NCBI GenBank assembly: GCA_021849505.1
Contig: JAJZSW010000009.1
Coordinates: 1 to 52,806 of the forward strand
DNA length: 52,806 bases
Direction of reading: 5' to 3'
DNA from: Pseudomonadota bacterium
Lineage (GTDB): Bacteria > Pseudomonadota > Gammaproteobacteria > Burkholderiales > Rhodocyclaceae
Position numbers and translations under genes: made by a program. Shown here in pieces: positions 26,415-34,798 of this stretch (the first letter of the stretch is position 1; every line of letters starts with the position of its first letter). A model generated the notes under the pieces. It was not told the DNA's origin. It made no database searches and worked only from the letters and a program-made list of their open reading frames with translations.

Positions 26415-26771
26415 ATGAAGCAACTGACTTTCGCAGCCGCCGTCGCGGCGATTTCCCTGACCGGCTTTGCCGCTCCCGCACTGGCGCTTGACGTCGAAGC
26501 CGCCAAGGGCCTGGCCGAGCAGAACAACTGCATGCAATGCCACGGCCTGCGCAAGGACAAGGACGGCCCGGCCTTTTTGACCACCGCGGACAAGTATCGC
26601 GGCAAGGCCAACGCGGTCGACGAGGTCGTCAAGCACATGACTTCCGGCAAGAAGGTCAAGCTCGCCGACGGCACGCAGGAGGAACACAAGATCGCCAAGA
26701 CCATGCCTCCCAACGATGCGAAGCAGTTGAAGAATTTGGCCGAGTACATCCTTTCGATCCAGCCGAAGTGA
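26415..26771 (+). CDS. Class I monohaem cytochrome c in the nap operon
   Basis: 118 residues. The signal peptide MKQLTFAAAVAAISLTGFAAPALA gives a mature protein of about 94 residues. One haem site, CMQCH, lies near the N-terminus, and the Met ligand lies in IAKTMPPN. It resembles small c551/c552 electron carriers. Its place between napB and napC suggests that it feeds or drains the Nap system or links it to another periplasmic partner. The haem is presumably attached by the nearby Ccm system. Confidence 0.88.
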   Translation: MKQLTFAAAVAAISLTGFAAPALALDVEAAKGLAEQNNCMQCHGLRKDKDGPAFLTTADKYRGKANAVDEVVKHMTSGKKVKLADGTQEEHKIAKTMPPNDAKQLKNLAEYILSIQPK

Positions 26772-26784
26772 GCGACTGACGGCC

Positions 26785-27393
26785 ATGACCACACAGGAAT
26801 CGGGCAAGCAAGGTTTGTGGGCGACGCTACGCAAGCCGAGCGCGAAATATTCGCTGCTCGGTCTGCTGGTGGTGGGTTTCTTCAGCGGCATCATCTTCTG
26901 GGGCGGCTTCAACACCGGCATGGAAGCGACCAACACGATGGCGTTCTGTACCGGTTGCCACGAGATGAAGGACAACGTGTATGAGGAGTACAAGTACACC
27001 ATCCACTACAGCAATCGTACCGGCGTGCGCGCTACCTGTTCCGACTGCCATGTGCCGAAGGACTGGACGCACAAGATCATCCGCAAGATCCAGGCAACCA
27101 AGGAGGTCTACGGAAAAATCACCGGCGTGATCGATACCAAGGAGAAATTCGAGGCGCATCGCCTGGCGATGGCGGAACGCGAGTGGGCGCGCATGAAAGC
27201 CACCAACTCGATCGAGTGCCGCAACTGCCACGATTTCGAGGCGATGAGCCCCGAGTTGCAGAAAAAGACGCCTTACAAGAAGCACATGGAGGCGAAGGCC
27301 GCCGGCCAGACCTGCATCGAGTGCCACCAGGGTATCGCGCACCGGTTGCCGAAGGGCTTCAAGAAACCCGGTACCGAAGAGGAAGAGGAGTAA
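26785..27393 (+). CDS. napC: NapC/NirT-family tetrahaem quinol dehydrogenase
   Basis: 202 residues. One N-terminal membrane anchor (about 22-42, SLLGLLVVGFFSGIIFWGGF) precedes four haem motifs: CTGCH (55), CSDCH (85), CRNCH (145) and CIECH (177). NapC oxidises membrane quinol and reduces NapB. The Glu-rich C-terminus (GTEEEEE) is unusual but short. It is the last gene of the nap unit, ending only 4 bp before the end of the facing napF. Confidence 0.95.
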   Translation: MTTQESGKQGLWATLRKPSAKYSLLGLLVVGFFSGIIFWGGFNTGMEATNTMAFCTGCHEMKDNVYEEYKYTIHYSNRTGVRATCSDCHVPKDWTHKIIRKIQATKEVYGKITGVIDTKEKFEAHRLAMAEREWARMKATNSIECRNCHDFEAMSPELQKKTPYKKHMEAKAAGQTCIECHQGIAHRLPKGFKKPGTEEEEE

Positions 27394-27397
27394 TTCC

Positions 27398-27715
27398 TCA
27401 GGGTACCTGGGGCTGAGAGGACTGCCCGGCAGGCGCCAGGGCAATGGCGCCTGCCGGGCAGACCGTGACGCAATCTCCGCATCCGGTACAACGCTCATTG
27501 AGCACGACCGGCAGGGCCGCGCCGCCAAGGCGCGGCGAGAAGCGGACCGCCGCCGCCTCGCAGGCATCGCCGCAGCTGCGGCACACCACGTTTTGCGCAT
27601 AGGCAATGCAGCCGGGACCGATCACGGCGAGTTTCGGCGCGGCGGGATCGTTGGGTGGCGAGTTCTCGGCCGGTGCGGAGAAGCGTCCACGCAGGAACTG
27701 GCGTCGGGAAATCAT
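27398..27715 (-). CDS. napF: NapF-like ferredoxin, short form
   Basis: 105 residues from ATG 27715. The N-terminus MISRRQFLRGRFS is NapF-like. It has two recognisable Cys clusters, CRSCGDAC (CIAYAQNVVCRSCGDACEAAAVRF) and CTGCGDCVTVCPAGAI. NapF is usually about 160 residues with three or four [4Fe-4S] sites, so this is short. It faces the nap operon, whereas E. coli napF leads it. The last codons contain a perfect 16-bp inverted repeat. NapF is thought to help cytoplasmic maturation of NapA. Confidence 0.75.
   Translation of the reverse strand: MISRRQFLRGRFSAPAENSPPNDPAAPKLAVIGPGCIAYAQNVVCRSCGDACEAAAVRFSPRLGGAALPVVLNERCTGCGDCVTVCPAGAIALAPAGQSSQPQVP
27422..27461. repeat. Perfect 16-bp inverted repeat at the napC/napF junction
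   Basis: The left arm 27422-27437 (CTGCCCGGCAGGCGCC) and right arm 27446-27461 are exact reverse complements around an 8-base loop. It lies inside the napF C-terminal codons (encoding PAGAIALAPAGQ) and 28 bp past the napC stop. No T tract follows on either strand. It may protect or end the nap mRNA 3' end. Confidence 0.7.
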
Positions 27716-27744
27716 TGTTCGATGGTAACAGACGCAGCAGACAT

Positions 27745-27778
27745 AAAAAAAGGGCAGCCATGAAACCATGGTGCCCTT
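27745..27778 (-). terminator. Rho-independent terminator downstream of the ccm/hpt operon
   Basis: AAGGGCA (27750-27756) pairs with TGCCCTT (27772-27778) and CCATG (27758-27762) with CATGG (27767-27771), with one bulged base. Seven A on the plus strand (27745-27751) form the U tract of the minus-strand transcript. It lies 160 bp after the hpt stop and only 30 bp before the napF start, so napF needs its own promoter or readthrough. The DNA between the hairpin and hpt holds only a copy of the dispersed repeat (27901-27925). Confidence 0.75.
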
Positions 27779-27900
27779 GAAAATGCTGCTTGCGCAGCAC
27801 TCACTCGTCGCTCATTTCCTGATACTGCCATCGCATTTTGGACGTTGAGTGCGGCAAATGCCTTGATCCAGCTTAAGCCCGGATGCAGATAATTCATCAA

Positions 27901-27925
27901 GTGCCGTCATGCGTGCGCCGACTTT
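27901..27925 (+). repeat. Dispersed 25-bp repeat, diverged copy, downstream of hpt
   Basis: Ends GTGCCGTC and GCGCCGACTTT are exact; four middle bases differ. It lies between the hpt stop and its terminator. Confidence 0.7.
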
Positions 27926-27937
27926 CGTCAATGGTAT

Positions 27938-28498
27938 TCAGCGGCCCTTGACGGCGTAAATCCCCGCGGCATTGCGCCAGTAGCCCTTGTAGTCCATGCC
28001 GCAGCCGTACAGGAAACGGTCCGGCGCATCGAGTCCGGTGAAATCGGCGCGCATGCCCGGCTTGGCCTTGCGCTCATGCACCTTGTGCACGAGGACGGCG
28101 GTCAGCACCTCGGCCGCGCCGGCATCGCGCACGCTCTGGCAGATGGCGTCGAGCGTGTGGCCCTCGTCGAGCACGTCGTCGATGATCAGCACTGTGCGCC
28201 CGGCCAGGTTCTGCGCCGGGCGGATGCGCCAGTCGAGGAAGGTGCCGTTCAATGCGTGGCCGTAGCGCGTCGCGTGCAGGTACGCCAGTTCGAGCGGAAA
28301 GTCGAGTTTCGAGATCAGCCGCCCGGCGACGATCAGCCCGCCGTTCATCACGGTGTAGATCAGCGGGTTGGCGTTCTGCAGGCGCCGGGTGATGTCCTGC
28401 GCCATGCGATCGAAGGCGGCGTCGACTGCGGCGGGTGAGGCGACGCAATCGGCTTCGGCCTGGATGCGGCGCACTTCTTCGAGCAAGGTTTCCTGCAT
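27938..28498 (-). CDS. hpt: Hypoxanthine-guanine phosphoribosyltransferase
   Basis: 186 residues. The PRPP-binding loop VLIIDDVLDEGHTLDAI and the flexible-loop region IYTVMNGGLIVAGRLI are typical of purine phosphoribosyltransferases. The C-terminal FLYGCGMDYKGYWRN fits the HGPRT group. It salvages hypoxanthine and/or guanine to IMP/GMP. It follows ccmI by 37 bp on the same strand and is probably the last gene of the ccm transcript. Substrate preference cannot be read from the sequence. Confidence 0.9.
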   Translation of the reverse strand: MQETLLEEVRRIQAEADCVASPAAVDAAFDRMAQDITRRLQNANPLIYTVMNGGLIVAGRLISKLDFPLELAYLHATRYGHALNGTFLDWRIRPAQNLAGRTVLIIDDVLDEGHTLDAICQSVRDAGAAEVLTAVLVHKVHERKAKPGMRADFTGLDAPDRFLYGCGMDYKGYWRNAAGIYAVKGR

Positions 28499-28535
28499 GT
28501 CAGAACCCCATCCCGCCGGCGTTCCTGCAGCTTGC

Positions 28536-29780
28536 CTACTGTCTGACCTGGTCGATCTTGAGGCGGACGTTGCGGGCGCCGAGCTTGACGGTCTGCGGCG
28601 CGCCGTAGAGATCGCCGGGTTCCGGCATGGCCTGGCCGCTGCGCGACAGGCGGGCCTCGACCAGCAACTCCTTGTGCTTCGAGATCAGGTTGTCGGGGCT
28701 CATGGCCATGCTGTCGTCGAGCGTGAAGTCGGCCGGCAGGCCGCCCTTGGCCATGAATACGCCGATGGGCATGCGCGAGCCGTCGGCCGGGCGGGCGATG
28801 ACCATCAGCGTGGCGCCCGTCGGCACCTTGTCGGCGAGGTTCGCGGCGACTTCGACGCGGCCCGTGACCGAGGCCTGCACCGCTGGTGCCGCTGCAGTAG
28901 CCGCTGCCGTCTTGTCGGCGCTGACTTTCTTGCCGGATTTGCCGAGAAGTTCGCGCGCCTCGGCAATGTTGGCGGTGACGACGCGTTCCTCTTCGGTGCC
29001 GGGCGGCAAGCCCTTGAGCAACAATTCCCAGTCGACGATCGCCTTGTCGTAGCGCCCCTCTTCGTAGAACGCGGTGCCGCGCAGCCAGAGGCCCTGCAGG
29101 TTGGTCGGCTCCAGTTTGAGCGCCTTGTCGATCAGCGCCAGTACTTCCGGCGTGAATCCCCGCTTCGCCGCGGCCAATGTGTCGGCGTAATCGACCAGGA
29201 GTTCGGCGCTGGTGTCGAGCATCGGGCCGGTGCGCGCGTAGGCGCGCACCGCCTCGGGATAACGGTTCATGAACTTGTAGGAACGCGCCAGCATGGCCCA
29301 GCCCTGGTAGTTCCCGGGCTCCTTCTCGAGCCTGGCCTCCATCTCAGCCACCATGCGTTCGATTTCGGCATCGCCGATATTGTGGCCGTCCTGTACCGGC
29401 GGGTTGATCGCCAGCGGGTTGCCGAGTGCCATGTAGCCGATGGCGCCACCAATGAGCAGGAAGGCGCCGAGCGCGATCGGCAAGGCGCGGCTGACGGACG
29501 CGGGGGCGGCCGGTTCACCCATTTTCCCGGGGGCCGGCTCGCCGGCGGCGTCCTCGAGCATCCGGCGTTGCAGCTCGGCTTTGGCCTGCTCGTAATCCGC
29601 TTGTGACAACGAACCTTCGCTGCGGTCGCGCTCCAGTTCGGCGAACTGGTCGCGATAGATCGCCGTGTTCAGTTGCAGGCGCGAAAAGTCGGCACCCGCG
29701 GAACGGCGCAGGAAGGGCCAGACGACCAGCGCGATGGTGGCGAGCGCGAGGAGGAAGGCGCCGATGAGGAATCCGCTCAT
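28536..29780 (-). CDS. ccmI: Cytochrome c maturation protein CcmI
   Basis: 414 residues. An N-terminal membrane helix (about 4-23) and a linker with the CcmI signature (LNTAIYRDQFAELERDRSEGSLSQADYEQAKAELQRRML) precede a second membrane helix (about 98-115). Periplasmic TPR repeats (about 140-290) are followed by a C-terminal domain. CcmI presents apocytochrome c to the CcmF-CcmH haem lyase. The start overlaps the ccmH stop by 4 bp. Confidence 0.93.
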   Translation of the reverse strand: MSGFLIGAFLLALATIALVVWPFLRRSAGADFSRLQLNTAIYRDQFAELERDRSEGSLSQADYEQAKAELQRRMLEDAAGEPAPGKMGEPAAPASVSRALPIALGAFLLIGGAIGYMALGNPLAINPPVQDGHNIGDAEIERMVAEMEARLEKEPGNYQGWAMLARSYKFMNRYPEAVRAYARTGPMLDTSAELLVDYADTLAAAKRGFTPEVLALIDKALKLEPTNLQGLWLRGTAFYEEGRYDKAIVDWELLLKGLPPGTEEERVVTANIAEARELLGKSGKKVSADKTAAATAAAPAVQASVTGRVEVAANLADKVPTGATLMVIARPADGSRMPIGVFMAKGGLPADFTLDDSMAMSPDNLISKHKELLVEARLSRSGQAMPEPGDLYGAPQTVKLGARNVRLKIDQVRQ

Positions 29781-30250
29781 GACTGGACCTCCTTCAGCAG
29801 GGCCTCGGCGCGTTTCTTTTCCTCATCCGAAAGCGGAGTGTCGACGACCTCCTTGCTGCGCTGCTTCAGGAAGCGGACCAGTGCGAACAAGCCGATGAAC
29901 AGCAGCAGGAAGGGGCCGGCCCACAGCAGGTAGGTGGTGGGCTTGACCTGCGGCCGGTAGAGGACGAAATCGCCGTAGCGGCTGACGAGGAAGTCCTTGA
30001 CCTCGCTGTCGCTCTTGCCTTCCTTGATCAGCCCGCGCACTTCCTCGCGCAGGTCCTTGGCCAGCTCGGCCTGCGAGCCGGCGAGCGATTCGTTCTGGCA
30101 CACCAGGCAGCGCAGTTCTTCGGAAATCTCGATCAGGCGCTTTTCCACCACGGGGTCTTCGGCCAGCGGCGCAGCTTCCCTGGCGTGCAGGGGCAGGGAG
30201 AGAGACAGTGCCGCACAGGCGGCGAGCAGCAACTTCATTGACGCATTCAT
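29777..30250 (-). CDS. ccmH: Cytochrome c maturation protein CcmH
   Basis: 157 residues. A signal peptide (1-23) is followed by the redox motif LRCLVCQNESLAGSQAELAKDLR and a single C-terminal membrane helix (about 104-124, YLLWAGPFLLLFIGLFALVRFL). It reduces the apocytochrome Cys pair before haem ligation. This short form lacks the TPR part, which is the separate CcmI next door. Its start overlaps the ccmG stop by 4 bp. Confidence 0.95.
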   Translation of the reverse strand: MNASMKLLLAACAALSLSLPLHAREAAPLAEDPVVEKRLIEISEELRCLVCQNESLAGSQAELAKDLREEVRGLIKEGKSDSEVKDFLVSRYGDFVLYRPQVKPTTYLLWAGPFLLLFIGLFALVRFLKQRSKEVVDTPLSDEEKKRAEALLKEVQS

Positions 30251-30774
30251 TTACTGAGTTCCTTGACCAGGGGCAGGATTTTTTCTTCCAGCACCTTGGG
30301 GGTGATGGGGCCGATCTGCTTGAAGCGGATCACGCCGGCCTTGTCGATCAGATAGGTTTCGGGCACGCCATACACGCCGTAGTTGATGCCGACGCGGCCA
30401 TCGAGATCGAAGGCCGACAGCACGTACGGGTCGCCGAAGCGCGTCAGCCAGCGCAGGCCATCCTCGCGCTTGTCCTTGTAATTGAGGCCGATGACCGGAA
30501 TCGCGTCGGGGCGTTGGGTGTATTCGACGATGATCGGGTGTTCCTCGCGGCAGGAGACGCACCACGAGGCCCAGACATTGAACAGCCAGACCTTGCCGAG
30601 CATTTCCTTGGGCGAGAAATTCGCGTCCGGGGTGTGCAGCTGCGGGACGCTGAAATCGGGCGCCGGCTTGCCGACCAATGGCGAGGGCACTTCGCGCGGG
30701 TTGAGGTTGAGGCCGACGGCGAGCAGGGCGATCAACGCGATGAACGCGATCAGGGGGAGCGTGAACTTGTTCAT
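30247..30774 (-). CDS. ccmG: Thiol:disulfide interchange protein CcmG (DsbE)
   Basis: 175 residues from ATG 30774, which overlaps the ccmF stop (ATGA). The longer open frame is the shadow of ccmF. An N-terminal anchor (about 5-23) precedes a thioredoxin fold with active site WASWCVSCREEHP and the cis-Pro region YGVYGVPETYLID. It supplies reductant to the apocytochrome or CcmH in the periplasm. Confidence 0.95.
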   Translation of the reverse strand: MNKFTLPLIAFIALIALLAVGLNLNPREVPSPLVGKPAPDFSVPQLHTPDANFSPKEMLGKVWLFNVWASWCVSCREEHPIIVEYTQRPDAIPVIGLNYKDKREDGLRWLTRFGDPYVLSAFDLDGRVGINYGVYGVPETYLIDKAGVIRFKQIGPITPKVLEEKILPLVKELSK

Positions 30775-32732
30775 GCGGCAGCTCCGGCCGCATTGGCAGA
30801 GACGGCAGCGGAAGATTTCGCCCGGATGCGGTAACGGCGATCCGCGGCGGCGAGCAGGCCACCGAGCGACATCAGCAGACAGCCGCCCCAGATCCAGTCG
30901 ACGAAGGGCTTGAAGTACACGCGCACCGCCCACGGGCCGTTTTCCTTGTCGGGCGACAGCGGCTCGGCGAGCGAGACATACACGTCGCGCGTGAAGCCGG
31001 CGTCGATGGCGGCCTCGGTCATCGGCATCTGCGAGCTGTCGTAGTCGCGTTTTTCGGGGTGCAGCAGGCGCAGCAGTTTGCCGTCCTGCGACAGTTCGAA
31101 GGTACCGACATCGGCGGTGTAGTTCGGGCCGCGCGATTCATGCACACCGAGGAACTTGAAGGTATGGCCGCCGACGCTGACGGTCTCGCCCGGCTCCATG
31201 CGCACGTCGCGTTCTTCTTCGTAGGTGCCGACCATCGCCACGCCGACGACAAACACGGCGAGGCCGAAGTGGGCGAGCTGCATGCCCCACCACGAAACGG
31301 TCGGGGAGCCGGCCTTGAGCCGCTCGACGGTCTGCAACACCCACGCGGCGACCATCCAGCCGACCAGCGCCAGTGCCAGGGCGACATAGGCATGCCACTC
31401 GCCGGCGAGCATGGGGAGCACGATCCCGGCGGCCACGGCAGCCACCGCGGCGGGCCACAGCTTCTTCAGCATCGCCGGGAGGTCGGCCTGCTTCCAGCGC
31501 GCCACCGGGCCAAGTGCCACCAGCACCAGCAGCGGCATCATGATCGGGATGAACACGGCGTTGAAGTAGGGCGGGCCGACGGAGATCTTGCCGCCGCCGA
31601 AGGCATCGACGATCAGCGGGTAGAGCGTGCCGAGCAGCACCGCGCCGCAGGCGACCACCAGCAATACGTTATTGACCAGCAGGAAGGTTTCGCGCGAGAC
31701 CAGTTCGAAGCGGCCGCCGAGGCTGACCTTGGGGGCACGTGCGGCAAACAGCAGCAGCGAGGCGCCGACGACGACGGCGAGCAGGATCAGGATGAACAGG
31801 CCGCGCTTCGGGTCGGTGGCGAAGGCATGCACCGAGGTGAGCACGCCGGAGCGCACGAGGAAGGTGCCGAGCAGCGAGAGCGAGAAGGCGGCGATCGCCA
31901 GCAAGACCGTCCAGTTCTTGAAGCTGCCGCGTTTTTCGGTAACGGCCAGCGAGTGGATCAGTGCGGTACAGACCAGCCAGGGCATGAAGGAGGCGTTTTC
32001 CACCGGGTCCCAGAACCACCAGCCGCCCCAGCCGAGTTCATAGTAGGCCCACCACGATCCGAGCGCGATGCCGAGGGTCAGGAACACCCAGGCCACCGTC
32101 GTCCAGGGGCGCGACCAGCGTGCCCAGGCGGCATCGAGCTGGCCGGCCAGCAGGGCGGCCATGGCGAAGGCGTAGGCGACCGCCATGCCGACATAACCCA
32201 TGTAGAGCAGCGGCGGGTGATAGATGAGGCCGGGATCCTGCAGCAGCGGGTTGAGCGAGCGGCCTTCGGCAGGCGGGGAGAGCAGGCGGTCGAAGGGGTT
32301 GGAAGTCAGTATCACGAAGGCGAGCAGGCCGACGGTGACCAGGCCGAGCACGCCCAGCACGCGCGCCACCATGGCAGCGGGCAGCTGGCGCGAGAAGGCG
32401 GCGACAGCCGCCGCCCAACCGACCAGCATGAACACCCAGAGCAGCAGCGAACCTTCGTGGCCGCCCCACACTGCCGACAGGCGATACATGAGCGGCAACT
32501 GGGTGTTGGAGTGACCCGCCACGTACTCGACGGAGAAGTCATTGACGTAGAAGGCCCAGGTCAGGCAGGCGAAGGACACTCCGACCAGCAGGAAGGCGGC
32601 GGCGGTGGCCGGCCGCGCGACAGCGACCCAGTCGGCGCGGTTCTTTTGCGCGCCGACCAGCGGCAGGACGCCTTGTACCAGCGAGACGAAAAAAGCGAGG
32701 ATCAGGGCGAAATGGCCGAGTTCAGGGATCAT
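30771..32732 (-). CDS. ccmF: Haem lyase subunit CcmF
   Basis: 653 residues with about 14-15 membrane helices. The WWD haem-handling motif WGGWWFWDPVENASFMPW is present, as are conserved periplasmic His regions (YHPPLLYMGYVG; GHEGSLLLW). CcmF takes haem from CcmE and, with CcmH/I, ligates it to apocytochromes. Length matches the family. It lies between ccmE and ccmG in canonical order. Confidence 0.97.
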   Translation of the reverse strand: MIPELGHFALILAFFVSLVQGVLPLVGAQKNRADWVAVARPATAAAFLLVGVSFACLTWAFYVNDFSVEYVAGHSNTQLPLMYRLSAVWGGHEGSLLLWVFMLVGWAAAVAAFSRQLPAAMVARVLGVLGLVTVGLLAFVILTSNPFDRLLSPPAEGRSLNPLLQDPGLIYHPPLLYMGYVGMAVAYAFAMAALLAGQLDAAWARWSRPWTTVAWVFLTLGIALGSWWAYYELGWGGWWFWDPVENASFMPWLVCTALIHSLAVTEKRGSFKNWTVLLAIAAFSLSLLGTFLVRSGVLTSVHAFATDPKRGLFILILLAVVVGASLLLFAARAPKVSLGGRFELVSRETFLLVNNVLLVVACGAVLLGTLYPLIVDAFGGGKISVGPPYFNAVFIPIMMPLLVLVALGPVARWKQADLPAMLKKLWPAAVAAVAAGIVLPMLAGEWHAYVALALALVGWMVAAWVLQTVERLKAGSPTVSWWGMQLAHFGLAVFVVGVAMVGTYEEERDVRMEPGETVSVGGHTFKFLGVHESRGPNYTADVGTFELSQDGKLLRLLHPEKRDYDSSQMPMTEAAIDAGFTRDVYVSLAEPLSPDKENGPWAVRVYFKPFVDWIWGGCLLMSLGGLLAAADRRYRIRAKSSAAVSANAAGAAA

Positions 32733-32753
32733 GGGAGGTGACCTGCTGGAGGG

Positions 32754-33194
32754 TTATTGTTTGATCGTCTTCTGGGCTTTTTGCGCCTGGTCGACGGCGT
32801 GCTGCGCTTCCGGTGGCATGTAGTTCTCGTCGTGCTTGGCAAGGACCTCGGTGGCCGAGAAGGTCCCGTCGGGGTTGATGCGCCCCTGGGCGACGGCGCC
32901 CTTGCCCTCCTGGAACAGGTCGGGCAGGATGCCCGTGTAGGTCACCGGAACCTCCCTGGCGGTATCGGTGATGGCGAAATGCACGGTCAGGTTGTCGCGG
33001 CGGATCGAGCCTTCCTTGACCATGCCGCCGATACGGAAGATCTTGCCCTGCGGCGCCTTGCCTTCCACCACTTCGGTGGGTGTGACGAAGAAGGCGATGT
33101 TGCTGTCGAGGGCATTGAGCACCAGGGCGGAAGCGATGCCGATGGCGGCGAGGCCGCCGCCGATCAGGGCGAAGCGTTTATGACGAGGTTTCAA
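32754..33194 (-). CDS. ccmE: Haem chaperone CcmE
   Basis: 146 residues. An N-terminal membrane anchor (about 7-27) is followed by an OB-fold. The haem-binding His lies in [13 protein letters not shown], with the conserved Tyr four residues on. It carries haem from the CcmABCD release complex to CcmF. It lies 21 bp upstream of ccmF. Confidence 0.96.
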   Translation of the reverse strand: MKPRHKRFALIGGGLAAIGIASALVLNALDSNIAFFVTPTEVVEGKAPQGKIFRIGGMVKEGSIRRDNLTVHFAITDTAREVPVTYTGILPDLFQEGKGAVAQGRINPDGTFSATEVLAKHDENYMPPEAQHAVDQAQKAQKTIKQ

Positions 33195-33204
33195 TTGATT
33201 GCTC

Positions 33205-33387
33205 TCACTGAGTGTCCAGGGTTTCAGCCAATCGCTCGCGGCGCAGGCTGCGCAAAATATCCTTACGACGCCTGTTTGCCATGATTGGTTCCACGATCAT
33301 CAGCAGGGCGCAGACTCCGAAGCTGCCCCAGACGTAAAAACCATAGCCGCCCATGGCGAAGAAGGCGGCGGGAGATTCCCAGTTCAC
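33205..33387 (-). CDS. ccmD: Haem exporter protein CcmD
   Basis: 60 residues from GTG 33387, overlapping the ccmC stop (GTGA). One membrane helix (about 12-34, [24 protein letters not shown]) is followed by a basic cytoplasmic tail ([14 protein letters not shown]), typical of CcmD. It helps release holo-CcmE from CcmABC. It is easily missed because it starts with GTG. Confidence 0.9.
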   Translation of the reverse strand: MNWESPAAFFAMGGYGFYVWGSFGVCALLMIVEPIMANRRRKDILRSLRRERLAETLDTQ

Positions 33388-34136
33388 TGTTTTACCTCCG
33401 GCAATTCCTTGACCCATTCGGTATGCGCTTCGCGCTCGAGGATGATGGCCCGAACCCGGGTTAAAGCGACGGCGATGGAATACATCCAGAAGGCCAGCGC
33501 CATGATCAGCATGCCCCACAGCATGGTGGTCGCCATCGACGGGGCCTTGGTCAGCGAAACCGAGGCGCCCTGATGCAGGGTGTTCCACCACTTCACCGAG
33601 AAGTAGATGATCGGCACATTGACGACGCCGACCAGCGCGAGGATCGCGCCGGCCTTGTCGGCGCGCCGGGCGTCGTCGATCGCCGCCTGCAGGGCGATGA
33701 AGCCGATGTAGAGGAAGAACAGGATCAGCGCCGAGGTCAGGCGTGCATCCCATACCCACCAGGCGCCCCACATCGGTTTGCCCCACCAGGCCCCGGTCCA
33801 CAGGCTGAGGAAGGCCATGATCGCGCCGGTGGGCGCCAGTGCCTGCGCCATCATGCTCGACAGCCGGGTGTTGAGTGCCAGCCCCAGCCCGGCCCAGAAG
33901 GCCATGACCAGGTAGATGAACATCGACATCCAGGCGGCCGGCACGTGGATGAAGATGATCCGGTAGCCTTCGCCCTGCTGGAAATCGGTCGGCGCCACGA
34001 AGAAGCTGATGTAGAGGCCGACGACGAAAAAGATGGCCGCCAGCCCCCAGAACCAGGGAATCATCCTGCCGGCGACCGGATAGAAGCTCTGCGGGCTCGC
34101 GTACTTGAACCAGTTGATGATCTTGTTGTTGCTCAC
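33384..34136 (-). CDS. ccmC: Haem exporter/transfer protein CcmC
   Basis: 250 residues from GTG 34136, overlapping the ccmB stop (GTGA). Six membrane helices carry the tryptophan-rich WWD motif WGAWWVWDARLTSALILF and the conserved FIHVPAAWMS. It attaches haem to CcmE. The longer open frame would add 12 residues within ccmB. Confidence 0.95.
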   Translation of the reverse strand: MSNNKIINWFKYASPQSFYPVAGRMIPWFWGLAAIFFVVGLYISFFVAPTDFQQGEGYRIIFIHVPAAWMSMFIYLVMAFWAGLGLALNTRLSSMMAQALAPTGAIMAFLSLWTGAWWGKPMWGAWWVWDARLTSALILFFLYIGFIALQAAIDDARRADKAGAILALVGVVNVPIIYFSVKWWNTLHQGASVSLTKAPSMATTMLWGMLIMALAFWMYSIAVALTRVRAIILEREAHTEWVKELPEVKQ

Positions 34137-34798
34137 TCCAGCGCAATCCTCAAAGCGGCCGTGGTCGCCCACGGCGCGAAAAATACGGCCAGCGCCAGCA
34201 GCGCGGCCAACAAAGACAAGTGCCCGCCGGCGCCCAGCCCGGAAATATGGGCCTCCACCGCGCCGGCACCGAAAATCAGCGCCGGTACGTAGAGCGGCAA
34301 GACCAGCAGCGACAGTAACACACCTCCACCGCGCAAGCCCAGCGTGAGCGCCGCGCCGATCGCGCCGATCAGCGACAGCAGCGGAGTACCGAGCAACAGC
34401 GCGACGACCAGAATGCCCAGTGCACCGGTATCGAGGTCGAACTGGATGCCCAGCACCGGCGCGAGGAGCACCAGCGGCAGCCCCGTCGTGATCCAGTGGG
34501 CGATGATTTTACCTGTGACGAGCAGACCCAGCGGGGCGGGGGCCAGCACCATCTGTTCGAGGGTGCCGTCGGCGTGATCCGGGGCGAACAGGCGCGCCAG
34601 GCCGAGCATGGTGGCGAGCAGCGCCGCCACCCACAGGATGCCGGGCGCGATCTTGCGCAGCAGCGCCGTTTCCGGACCGATGCCGAGGGGGAACAGGCTG
34701 ACGACGATGATGAAGAAGAACAGCGCGGTCAGCACCTCGCTCTTTCTGCGCATGGCCAGCAGCAGGTCGCGGCGGATGATGGCCATCACCGCATTCAT
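34133..34798 (-). CDS. ccmB: Haem exporter membrane protein CcmB
   Basis: 221 residues from ATG 34798, overlapping the ccmA stop (ATGA). Six membrane helices follow the typical start IIRRDLLLAMRRKSEVLTALFFFIIVVSLFPLGIG, and FAPDHADGTLEQMVLAPAPL is the family signature. With CcmA it forms the ABC module that releases holo-CcmE. Confidence 0.95.
   Translation of the reverse strand: MNAVMAIIRRDLLLAMRRKSEVLTALFFFIIVVSLFPLGIGPETALLRKIAPGILWVAALLATMLGLARLFAPDHADGTLEQMVLAPAPLGLLVTGKIIAHWITTGLPLVLLAPVLGIQFDLDTGALGILVVALLLGTPLLSLIGAIGAALTLGLRGGGVLLSLLVLPLYVPALIFGAGAVEAHISGLGAGGHLSLLAALLALAVFFAPWATTAALRIALE

Noticed and set aside
29685-29709. Dispersed-repeat copy inside ccmI
   Set aside because: Four mismatches, and the encoded RRSAGADFSRLQ fits the natural CcmI N-terminal linker, so chance similarity is likely.
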